From: Buxus sempervirens
Taxonomy: Eukaryota; Streptophyta; Magnoliopsida; Buxales; Buxaceae
DNA: 64,000 nucleotides
Reading direction: 5' to 3'
Assembly: GCA_947561395.2 (NCBI GenBank)
Contig: OX387190.1
Span: forward strand, 16,238,858-16,302,857
Shown here one piece after another: positions 1 through 9,814 of the stretch. The notes under the pieces were generated by a model, which worked only from the letters and a program-made list of their open reading frames with translations, had not been told where the DNA came from and ran no database searches. The translations under genes were made by a program, and so were the position numbers. The first letter of the stretch is position 1. Every line of letters starts with the position of its first letter.

Positions 1-200
1 AAATCGGAGGGGCGGATCCTCAGCTCCACGTCCGGCAGATGAAAGGACTGAGTCTCTGGAAAATATCGCTCCATCATGGCAAAGATAAGGGGACGGTCGG
101 CTCGGAACGAAGGGATACGAAGAAAGTAGTTAAGATGGCACCGACCAAACTCGCGCCTGAGTGCCAGAGAAAGCGTCTGCGCCAAATCATTGAATCTCCC
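1..200 (-). CDS. PMD/DUF1985-like exon, partial at window edge
   Basis: On the minus strand an open frame runs from position 200 to the window edge and reads through LALRREFGRC, NYFLRIPSFRADRPL, MMERYFPETQSFHLP and LRIRPSDF. This pattern (short helix, 'RADRPLI', 'MERYxPETxSFHLP', then a DF motif) resembles the start of the plant mobile domain (aminotransferase-like, PF10536); DUF1985 of Mutator/Ulp1-type elements is an alternative. The 3' part lies outside the window. The frame is closed by a TAG just upstream, and GTTAG immediately before position 200 is a plausible splice acceptor, so I treat this as an internal exon. It belongs with the ATG exon at 544-693. It could be a host gene or the antisense gene of another Tat element. 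Confidence 0.5.
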
Positions 201-349
201 CTAACTGCTTCGTAGATGAGAAGGAGGATATGGAAGAGCAGATGCACATGAAGGGGTGGCTGTCCAAACCACTAAGGAGCTCTGTATCATGAACAGACGC
301 TCTCAACTACGCGGAAATCCCTATGCGGAAAGCTACAGCAACACCCTCC

Positions 350-471
350 TGGCCTGAAGCTCCGGCCCGGCCTCGGCCCCTCTCTCTGGCTCGGCCTCGG
401 CCCCTCTCCCCAACTCTACCTCCGCCTCTCTCTCAGCCTCTACCGCGGCCTCGAACAAGAGCAACAACAGG
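350..471 (-). other. possible Arg/Gly- or Glu/Ala-rich exon
   Basis: Reading minus from 471, a T-rich stretch ending TTTTTAG is followed by GC-rich sequence with repeated GGCCGAGGCC-like units. In one frame it encodes RGRGRG-rich protein with a single TGA. In another frame, opened by a later AG, it encodes an Ala/Glu-rich segment of about 40 residues. The position between the ATG exon and the PMD-like exon suits a linker exon, but the correct frame cannot be chosen from sequence alone. Confidence 0.3.
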
Positions 472-543
472 CTAAAAACAGAAATGAATAAGCGAAGTCG
501 GTTTCAAGGGAAGCAAGAAGAGAGAAAGAATTGGGAAACCTAC

Positions 544-693
544 CTTAGCAAAGCCCTCTCCAGAGCTCTCTTTGGAATCAGCTAGCGGCTCCGACAGGGT
601 AGCTCTAGAACTCGCCTCTGTCCGAGCCCGCGAAGTGGAGGGCTGATCAGTAGGGTCAGCCTCCTCTCGAACATGGGAACGACTCCTAGCCAT
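544..693 (-). CDS. first coding exon of the minus-strand left-edge gene
   Basis: The ATG at 693 is preceded on the minus strand by CTTGTTTCTGTAG, a good splice acceptor, and the exon ends AAG|GTAGGT, a good donor, giving exactly 50 codons in phase 0. The product begins MARSRSHVREEADPTDQPS and is Ser/Arg/Glu-rich and probably disordered. Reading on past the donor gives only a short hydrophobic tail, so splicing is likely. No known domain is recognised. Linkage to the 1-200 exon is by order, strand and splice sites only. Confidence 0.45.
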
Positions 694-1736
694 CTACAGA
701 AACAAGGAAATGTTCCTACTTAAATTTTATGTTTGTCAGAAATTACAATTCTCCAATATTGTTCTAATCCTGAATGATTACTCTTGCCTAACGTGTTTCC
801 AGGAGTACTAGATGAAAAGAGAAGTACAAGAGGGACTCAGGAAGGCAGAACCAATGTGCAACAAAATAAAAAAGGGGTCTTAGATCAAAGCAAAAACGGC
901 ATGGAAGTAAGGACAAACATTAGTATGCATTTGATGACAACATATAGGGGTGTATTTGGTATCAGTCAGAGGCGAAAGACTGGCAAGTTACAGAAATCCA
1001 GCATTATCCTAGATCGGAAGATAAGCATTCAATTTTTTTTCACCACCGATAATTCAAAAGCAATGGAAAATTATGCAAGTCAATGGAAAATATCATCGGC
1101 AGGCAATCAGTCTTAAAGAACTGCATAATTCAGATCAGGAATTGGCAAGCTAAAGCAGATTGTAGGAAAAAAAAAACAGCATGGCATTTGCAATTCAAAA
1201 GTAATCAGAAGCATGAGAGATGAGCAATTCAGTCAGAATTCATCACCAGCAGAAAATCCAGTGTTCTTAGCCACTGACGATTTGAAGATACCGATTTGCA
1301 AGCATACTTCAAAAATTATCCAATCAAGGTTTGTAAAAGCATGTAGTCAGTCTCAAGAGATAAAACCATGAATGGAGAACCTACCTCAAAGGTATCAAAG
1401 TGATCATGCAAAGTATAGTCAAGAACAAGTCATGAAAAAAATAAATTATCAGGTGGAGCATTACATTAAGGAAGCTAGAAATCATCAAAACAGATTGCGA
1501 GGAAAGGCAAAGGAAAAATCTAACATAATATTGGGATCAACATTTGAGATGGTCGGCAACAGTGGAATAAGAAACATGTAATTAGATCAAAGGCATCCCT
1601 AAAGCTACAAGTTTTGCAATCGATCGAGTACTGAAAATCCAGACACAGCAAAAAGAAAAAAAAGGAACTTTATGCTCATTGCTACTGTTTGATGAGCAGA
1701 CAATCAATTGCAAACGAGAAGGGAGTATTGCCTAAC
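694..1736 (-). other. probable first intron; no gene recognised
   Basis: AT-rich sequence bounded on the minus strand by a donor (CAG|GTTAGG at 1737/1736) and the acceptor before the ATG at 693. It holds a few accidental open frames on the plus strand with no recognisable domain. I read it as an intron in the 5' untranslated region. Confidence 0.35.
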
Positions 1737-1776
1737 CTGCCAAAACCGAAATGAAGTCGCCGGCGTCGGATAGTGG
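1737..1776 (-). other. 3' part of probable 5' UTR exon
   Basis: Short exon segment ending GGCAG|GTTAGG on the minus strand. Together with 4137-4395 it would form one leader exon that the LTR at 1777-4131 has split; AGTGG at 1772-1776 is one copy of the TSD. Confidence 0.35.
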
Positions 1777-4131
1777 TGTAACGCCCCGAACCCGGGTCAG
1801 TGCAAAACCGGCACCCGACCCGAACCCGGTTCGCTACTGTAACAACTCGAATTTAGTTCAACAACCAAATCCGAGGTGTTACTGGCCCATATCAAATATA
1901 TCATCAATAATATACCGGACCAAGGAATTAAAATCCATTCACTTTATTATACTATCAGAGTTGCGGAAACAAGTATGTGCGGAAGTGTAGTTTAAAATCC
2001 TCAAATAAACATTTAAGTTGATCATCAATCATTAATATCAAAGTCTGGTAAAATAAACTGGTTACTATCTCTCTCATCTCTCTAGTACATCAAATCCAAA
2101 TGAATAATAATCTAATCAAAAGTACTAAGTCTATATCAATCATCCACCTCAAACAAGATCCGGATAATAGTAATCCTCCGGTGTATACTCAGCTACCTCT
2201 CCCTGGAAATCACGAAGATCCCCCTCTCGTATATCAGCTGAAAAATGAAATGAAATTAGGGTGAGATACGAATATCCCAGTAGGTAACACATGCATGATT
2301 AAACAATTAATATAAGTAAAGTAACAGTTAATGCACGATTAAGCAATATCGACTAATCAGGCTCGTATAATCATTCATATCATTCATGAATACAAAACAG
2401 TTTGATACACAATTCTAGAAATGAATTTCAGCAAGTTCTAATATAAGAATCCAATATCAAGATCGATAACATAATTCATACTTTGCCAGGATGAACTAAG
2501 CAGTTGCATCCAGCCAATATCCCAATCACATGCCTCCAGCATGTATATAATAATAATATCAAGTGTTGTGATTTCAGTGTCATTTGTAGGACTCACAAAG
2601 ATAGATAAACCTTTTGAGATGATTCTTAACCAATTGCTATACCACCGTGCGACTTAGGAGCAATACTACTAATGATACTCAAGTCCCATGCAGCGCAGCT
2701 TAGACAAGAGCCGTAGTCACTGACTTATTGCATACGTACCCATCAGAGTTTGCATGTACCACCAACATGCAGCATCAGAATCAATACATGGAGATGGTCG
2801 CTTATCTACATGTACAGGGAATCACCAACGGCTCACCGGGGTGTCCCTCCAGACATAGGACCTTCCTACACAAACTAACTTGCAAAGGAAGCGTGTCGCA
2901 TATAGGAGTAACTCAACCCAAATGACATATCCCTTAGCTATCTAGCTACAACTATGGATCTATAACCAGCTATGCCCATTAGACTCCAAAATTCCCTAAA
3001 ATATAATAATTCTATAAGGGTTGGGGCCTAGCGGCATATAAAGGTTAAATCAGTCAATTACTTCAATATTTGGTCAACTGAATTTTGAATTCTCTTTATA
3101 AAGTTTTCTGGTTTATAGTGTCATTTAGAAGATGTTCTAGTAATTAAATACTAGTTAGGTTTTCCAAAAACTAGGTTTCTCCATTTCTTTCAAAGTTTGG
3201 CAAGTAATGTCCTAAATACCTTCCTAATTTATTTTTCTGTAAAACAGGGAATTAGATAATTTATTTCAGTCTTAAAACATCTTATTTAATCATTAAAATT
3301 GTCTAAAAATAGTTAGGAATTGAATCAGGGTGTGAAATTATGAAAATCTGCAAAATTTGAACAGAGCGCCTAGGATCGCTCAGGATCGCCCCGGTGGTCT
3401 GAAGTCGGCGGTAGTTCAAAATCGAACGCCGACGATACATCTTCCAGCGATCTACGGCGGTCTTCAGTTTATAACGAGCGCCTATGATCGCCGAGCACAG
3501 TCGAGGTTGGCGGTCGTCGAAAACGAACAGAATCAGTTCCAAAACATGATTTTTCTCGTCTAAACTCATTCTAACATATTTATAACATGATTATCTAACT
3601 ATATACATCATTACATATCATAAAAACATGCTTTTGCGATTAAACGGACGTAAATACAAATCAATCGAATAAAACAGTGTCACCTACCTCTTTCGTGCGT
3701 GGTTTCTCTCCCTCTTCTCCAAACAAGAGTTCTCACAGGTGCGAGGTAATCCCTGGACGATGAAGAACACAACCCAGCACTCTTCCTTCTTCCTTTTCTT
3801 CTTCTTCTCCTTCAGTCGCTCGTTCGTTCAAGGTTGTCGCTTGCGGCTGTCGAATACAAGCGAAATACGAACGTGTAATGTTTTAGGTTATTAAACTAAT
3901 ATTTATACTCTCCGATCCCATGTATCTCCCATACACAAAACTCCATACACACGCCCAATCAGAATACATACCTCGATATCTCATGATCGGTCAGTCAGAT
4001 CTGCGTCTAATTCTGGATCTACGCTAATTAGATCATCGCCTACAATAATAAAATATTTCCATCAATTATAACTCCCAATAATATTATTTATTAATTTAAT
4101 TTATTATTTAAGGAAAATTTGGGGTTTTACA
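1777..4131 (-). mobile_element. solo LTR, family A, TSD AGTGG
   Basis: The unit begins TGTAACGCCCCGAACCC and ends GGGGTTTTACA; both ends match those of the plus-strand element at 20641-23973 when inverted. AGTGG flanks it directly on both sides (1772-1776 and 4132-4136). The length is 2355 bp and no open frame of retrotransposon type is present. TG...CA ends and a 5-bp TSD fit a solo LTR. It carries a GC-rich island (3360-3500), a donor-like site read minus at 3687, a hairpin at 2263-2278 and a TTTTCAG at 2238-2245 (minus). An inverted near-copy of its first 250 bases lies at the right edge of the window (63795-64000). Confidence 0.88.
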
Positions 4132-4136
4132 AGTGG

Positions 4137-4395
4137 AGTTGGTGCCGCAATGGAGGAAGAACAGGGACTTAAACAAAAATCGAGCTAGGGCTCTGGCACT
4201 GCTGTGGATGGACGTTCACCGGAGTTAAGGCAGTCGCCAGTGGCAATGGGAGTCGCCGGAATCCGGAGAAGTTGTCGGAGAAGAAAGGAATGGTCATCAC
4301 AGTCAGAGAAGAGAAGGAGTGTCTGATGTTTGCGTTCGGAGAAGAAGAAAAGGAAATGAAGGGTCGCGGTCGCGCGCGACTAATATAAACAAGGG
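4137..4395 (-). promoter_or_regulatory. probable 5' leader and TATA region of the left-edge gene
   Basis: Read on the minus strand, this is CT-rich sequence (CCTTCTCTTCTC, CTTTCTTCTCC) typical of plant 5' leaders, preceded by GTTTATATTAGTC near 4385, a plausible TATA box. It would be transcribed toward the ATG at 693. Upstream lies the remnant of a Tat-type LTR in the opposite orientation, so the promoter may partly derive from transposon sequence. No transcript evidence is available. Confidence 0.3.
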
Positions 4396-6992
4396 TATCC
4401 AACAAGTTATGTCGGATACAAAGCAAGGTCATCAATAGCCGACCAAACATGTTGGATACAAAAGAAAAACAGAAAAAAAAGAGAAAAAGAAAAGGAAAGG
4501 GAAAAAGAAAAAGAGGAAAAGAAAAAGAAAAAAGAAAAAAAAGAAAAAAGAAAAAAAAAGAAAAAAGAAAAAAGAAAAAAAAGAAATAAAAAAGAAGAAA
4601 GAAAAAGAAAAAAAATTGTTTGCTACAAAGTCTGCTATTTTACAAAAAAACCCATTTTGGCTTAAACTCCACTTCACAGCCATGAGAGCTCAGTGGAATT
4701 TAGGACAAGTTGGGGAAATGTGTTGGTCAAAGGAAAATATTCATTCAATTTTTAACTTGGTTTGACAAAAAAAAATCAGTTTTCATAAATCTTATTTTGG
4801 ACTTAAAATCCACTTCATAGCCACGAGAGCTCAGTGGAATTTAAGACATCTTGGAGAGATGCCCCCCTTAGGGTTAAGCTTGGTGGGCTCTAGACATCAT
4901 TTCGTGTCTAGCATTAAGGAAAACCTAAACCTAGCCTTTGCCTATAAATAGGAGGCTCCTCCTTAAGCAAATGGCCAATAAGTTGGAGATTGAAGAGCTC
5001 CTAGTGAAGAAGGGAACCGCTGCCGCACTGCTCCCAGAACCCAGGTAAGCCTAAAACCTTCTATAATTTTTCTGTCTTACATTCTAGGTTTAGTTCTCTT
5101 CTTCTACCTTTCTGTAGAATAAGGCCTAATCTGTGTGTATGAAAACCTTTCCTCTACTCAAAGTACCTCGAGACTCCCCCTAGCCGTAAAACGTGAAGGC
5201 GGGGTCTAGGGGAAACGAGACTGAGGATTGATCCTAGTGTTAGAACCTTGTTGAATAAGCCTTTTGATTTTATGAAAACCGTTTCATATTCAAAGTACCC
5301 CAAGATTATCTCGAAGAACCGTTAAACGGGGAGAGAGAACTAAGGGAAACGAGAATGGAACGGAACCCTAGGTCTTTTTAGAACCCCATTTGATATGAAT
5401 GCTATATGTTGTTATATTATTGAAGAATGGATTTTTACACACATACACATAGCACTTGTTTTGTCCGATTCGGCTTATATGTCGGATTTGTTGCATTCGT
5501 TGTGATAGATCTGGAATAAATAGCCCCAAACAATTCTGTGATATTTCTTATTGGTTTTCAACATGATTTCAAGCAAGTATTGAAGACCTCTAGGTCTAAC
5601 CTCTCGGTTTTGGGCACTTTTGCTCAATTTTGGGGTTTTTGGCATATTCTTTCCAATCGGAGAGAATGGTGAGCCAAACTTGTGCCACATTTCTTCCTAG
5701 AGGTTCTTCAACTTTTTTAAAATGATTTTGATTCATATTGCACAGATCACACACACCTCATCACTGTTTTGAGTTGATTTTCTTTAAAAAGGCTGAAACT
5801 GGACAGCAGCTGTACCCGAACTTCGGACACTCGTAACTTCATCGGCCGGATGAATTTTTTGAGTGATTCTAAAGCCATGGGAAAGGTAAGGCTGTCTAGT
5901 TTATGCCTGTAAAAGTTCATCAATTTTTATGGAGGGTATTTTTGACACCACTCAGTCGAAGTTGATAGGTCAGTTCAGGTATGATTGCGGAACTTGTCAC
6001 TTCGACTGAGCGGCATGTGTTCGTTTTAAGTCCGATTCGAGTGATTTTTGTTTCTGTATTTTCCTTTGGAAGTCTAATTTCAAACTCAGTTGGTTTCATA
6101 ATTTTTTGACTCCATTTGTGTCGTGGGTAATAGATTCACTCAGAACTGCTCAACAGCACTTTTATGGGTAAATCTGTGATCTTCGGGGCCTGTTCGTGGG
6201 GTCACCCAAGGCGTATCCGAATGAATTTTTGTATGAGGCTAGTTTGATTTGAAATATGGCCATACTTACTTCATTCACACCAAATTTCATGGATTTATAT
6301 GGAGCCGATTTTTCTAAAGGATTTTCCAAACCCTCCCACTTGTCACTTTTAACTATCTCCAGCAGTAGATTTCAAAGGAGAATAACTCCTAGGATTTTAA
6401 CCGGAATTGATTGAAAATTTACATGAGTCTTCTATTTATCATTATATTTAAATGGATTTGGTTTGATTCAATCTAAACTTGATTTGAATGATTTCAAGAC
6501 AAATGGCTCTATCTTTTACCGAATTTTCCGGATTTTACTCAACTTGGTTTTGTGCAATTTTTGATTTGATTTCCATCTATTGGTGATATTCCAGAAGTGA
6601 TATTGACATAAAAGAGGATCTGGAATTCATTTGGATTTCTCATGTGAAGGTATCACACATTTGTTTAATCCTTTCTCAAGGTTTTTTGATTATTTTAGCA
6701 AGCTTTCTCATTTTTTTTGCATGAACAACACTTGGCAATCACCTTGTGTGGGTGAATGGGGGTGCCTAACACCTTCCCCCCGTTCATAATCTAATCCCCT
6801 TACCCATCTCTGGAATTGATTTTCAAGTAGATTTATTTTTACTCTAGTATTTGTCTTTTAGCTCTTTTTACTTATTTTGAATCTTTTGGTGTCCATTCAC
6901 ATAAAAAATTGAATGGTGGCGACTCTCCCATTTTCGTTGAGCCCGTGTGTTGACGGAGGGAAATCATCTCGGTGATTTTTCCATGTCTCACA
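4396..6992 (+). mobile_element. Tat/Ogre-type LTR, probable 5' LTR, left end truncated
   Basis: The sequence ends CCATGTCTCACA and is followed after two bases by a primer-binding site, so it is the right end of a 5' LTR. It matches, inverted, the solo LTR 9815-12276 along most of its length, including CCTATAAATAGG (TATA box at 4943-4950), CCAGGTAAGCCTAAAACC after it, and the closing AATGGTGGCGACTC block. The first ~60 bases contain fragments of the TGTCGGATACA inverted repeats. No TGTAGACA start or TSD was found, so the left boundary is approximate. Confidence 0.65.
4456..4616. repeat. purine-rich (A-rich AAAAAG) low-complexity tract
   Basis: About 160 bases of A runs interrupted by G (AAAAGAAAAAG type) inside the U3 end of the Tat-type LTR. 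It produces only artefactual poly-Phe frames on the other strand. Confidence 0.85.
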
Positions 6993-6994
6993 AC

Positions 6995-7012
6995 TGGCGA
7001 CTCTGCTGGGGA
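6995..7012 (+). other. primer-binding site of the Tat-type element
   Basis: TGGCGACTCTGCTGGGGA begins two bases after the LTR end. It opens with the TGG expected to pair with a tRNA CCA end. From memory of the group, Ogre/Tat elements use a PBS of this form (tRNA-Arg). Confidence 0.75.
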
Positions 7013-7250
7013 CCTGTGGATTTAAATCATGATTGGTGTATTTTGTTCATGCTTGTTCTTTATTTTTGAATGCTTGGTATTTTGCTTACTTCATTGGTGC
7101 ATATTGTGGTATCTCAAATCTGTTTTGTATGACTAGAAAATTCATAAGGATATTGGCATGTGTGTATACTTTAGATTTATTGTTTTGAGCCTAGATTCGA
7201 ATTGCAATACTTCTGGACCTTTCTTAAACCCTCAATAACACCAATTTGGG
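7013..7250 (+). mobile_element. short remnant of Tat internal leader
   Basis: AT-rich non-coding sequence between the PBS and the start of the minisatellite. No open frame is present, and the rest of the internal region is missing, so this element is broken here by or before the family-A LTR that follows. Confidence 0.4.
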
Positions 7251-7251
7251 C

Positions 7252-7990
7252 CAAGAATACCTAGGGCACACCCCCAAGTAAATCTAAAGTATACTCTCCC
7301 AAGTATACTTAAAGTATCCCCCAATTATATCTAAAGTACCCCCAAGTATTACCTAAAGTATCCCAATTATACCTAATGTACCCCCATGTATAACCTAAAG
7401 TATATCTCAATTATATCTAAAGTATCCCCCAATTATACCTAAAGTACCCCTAATTATACCTAAAGTACTCCCATGTATTGCCTAAAGTACCCCAGAGTGT
7501 TACCTAATGCATCCCCAAATTATACCTAAAGTACCCCCAAGTGTTACCTAAAGTATCTCTCAATTATACCTAAGATACCCTCCCAAGTATACTTAGAGTA
7601 GCCCATTATATAAGTAAAGTACCCCCCCCCCCCCAATACACCTAAGGTACCCCTTAATATAATTAAAGTGCACCCTTGTATACCTAAGGTACCCCCCTAA
7701 TATACCTAAGATACACCCCCAATATAACTAAGGTACACCCATTGTATACCTAAAGTATACCCCTTATATTACCTAGGATACATCCCTTGTATTACCTAAA
7801 TGTACCCCTTTTATATAACTAAGGTACCCCTCTTATATTACTAAGGTACACCCCCAAGCATACCTAAAGTATACCCCTTTGAATAATTAAGGTAAACCCC
7901 CTTGAAACATCAAAGTGCCCCCCCAAATGACACTAAGGTACACCCCCCTCTCATAACACTAATGTACCCCCTTGATAACCCTTAGGTACC
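7252..7990. repeat. degenerate 20-24 bp minisatellite, about 30 units
   Basis: Irregular tandem units with core CCTAAAGTACCCCC plus a spacer like AATTATA. Units vary by point changes and small indels. A C13 run interrupts it at 7622-7634. It lies directly upstream of the TATA box at 8053. Confidence 0.92.
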
Positions 7991-8052
7991 TCCAAGGGTT
8001 TAGTAGAATAAAAGACTTGTTGAGGGGCAACTTTGATAAACAAAAGAAAGGC

Positions 8053-8060
8053 ATATAAAA
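8053..8060 (+). promoter_or_regulatory. TATA box of the truncated family-A LTR
   Basis: ATATAAAA in the context GGCATATAAAAGGATG. The same context is conserved at 54493 in the related LTR, including the downstream GTATAGAACAAGAGAG. A donor-like GTAAGTAGC follows 170 bases later (8223). Confidence 0.6.
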
Positions 8061-9814
8061 GGATGTCTTAGCTTAATTTTTTGAGTGTTTTGAACATCCC
8101 TTCTTGTGTTCTACGTATAGAACAAGAGAGAAAGAGAGAGTGTAGAGGACTTGGAAGCTCGGTGAAGAAAAAGAAGAAGAAGGAAGAATATTGAAGAGAA
8201 GTTGTGTTTATCCATTAAACATGTAAGTAGCAAACCCTTCCAACTAAAATGAATTTACTAGACTTTCGTATTTCTCTCTCCTAGGGTTTGGTTAAATTGG
8301 AAATTCACTTGCATGTTGGTTTTTGCTTCTAAAATTCGTAGAGTTTTAATTGTATAACTATCTTGTTTTGTTTTCTATTGATTTGTCATGGATTTCCAAC
8401 CTATATTGATCACATTTCAGTTTTTGGTTTAAGTTTGGTGGGTTGAATGAGGTTTCATGTGGTTGGACTTGTGTTTATATGTATTGGATGGATTCCTGTT
8501 TTGGAAGGTGTTTTTGAGCATGTTGGGATGTTTTATGATCATCCCATTTGGTGTTGGAAATGTTAGAAATGGTTTGTATGGATTTAGTGTTGGAAAATAG
8601 CCAAAAAAATTCTAGAACCCGAGCTTGCGATTAATCTTGAGCCAGAACACCCAAAAATAGTCATTGTAAAGGCTAATCGCGAGACAGGATTTGTCCAGGC
8701 GACTAATTGCGAATCAAGATTAGCTTGGCGATTAATCGCGAAGGTAATCGCCCAGGTGCAATTAATCATGAAGCTAACCGTGAGCCCTGTTTTATGTTTC
8801 CATTTACTTAAGTATTTACATGTTAATAAAGTTTCACCCCCCATTTGGAACCACTAAAAATACTTCCAGGACCTAATTCCTTACCAATAAAAAGTCAACC
8901 TTCCAATTCGTACCTAAAATTCTAATTTTGCCCAATTTTTTTTATATCAAAAACCACTTTTTGAGTTTGATACCCAAATGAAGGATTCAGAAGCCCATAA
9001 AATTCCATAAAATTTTTCTACCCTTCATTTGACTACGATCTAAATTTGAGGCCAAAACTCCTAGTAAATTTGTCCAAGAAAATCATATACCCAAAAAATC
9101 ATATACTCAATATCGAAAACTTTTTGTCTCAGAATCCATTGATTTTTGATATGGTGACCTTATTGAGAATTCTAAAACTATCCCACTCATCTAATATGTG
9201 TTTAGTGGATTTTACAGCTATCATTTTGCTTGATTGGGATTTATGAAAATAAGGTTGAGATCTCTTATGTAATTTGACAAGGTGCTTAGCCTTAGTTTGA
9301 TTTATAGTGAATGGGTAATCTCACTTGGCCTTGGTTGAATGGCAGTGGATGCATAATTCCACATGGCCCTGGTTTGTGTTTTGTGGACTTTGTGGCATAT
9401 GTGTTTTACTTTGAATTGACTTTGGCTGGGAAGTAATTATTACTTTTTTTCACACTTGTGAGTATTGATTTGATTTGGTAAAGGTATGATGAGTTCTCTT
9501 ATGTGATTTGACTAGGCACCTGGCCTAGGGTTTGATTGGCAGTGAATGAGTAATCTCACTGGGTAGTGGATGAGTAGTCCCACTTGGGTGTGAATGTGTA
9601 ATCTCACTTGGCAGTGAATAAGTAATCTCACTTGGTTTGTGCATTGAGGCATTGGTTCTAGTAAAGGATGTGAATGGTTGGTTTTACATTATGAGTCCTG
9701 CCAAGATATGCTTGTAGTAAATGATTGGGTCTATCGAACTAATTATGTGTGTTATTTGATTTAGACTTTTTGACTTGAGATTATACCTTATATCTAAGAA
9801 TATTATCATGATGT

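Noticed and set aside
784-1581. Plus-strand frames of 110 and 69 codons
   Set aside because: AT-rich, without domains, and located in the probable intron of the minus-strand gene.
4432-4683. Phe-rich frame resembling a membrane protein
   Set aside because: It is a translation of the A-rich tract on the opposite strand.
7252-7990. CRISPR-like repeat array
   Set aside because: Units are degenerate and contiguous without unique spacers, and the sequence is plant nuclear DNA.
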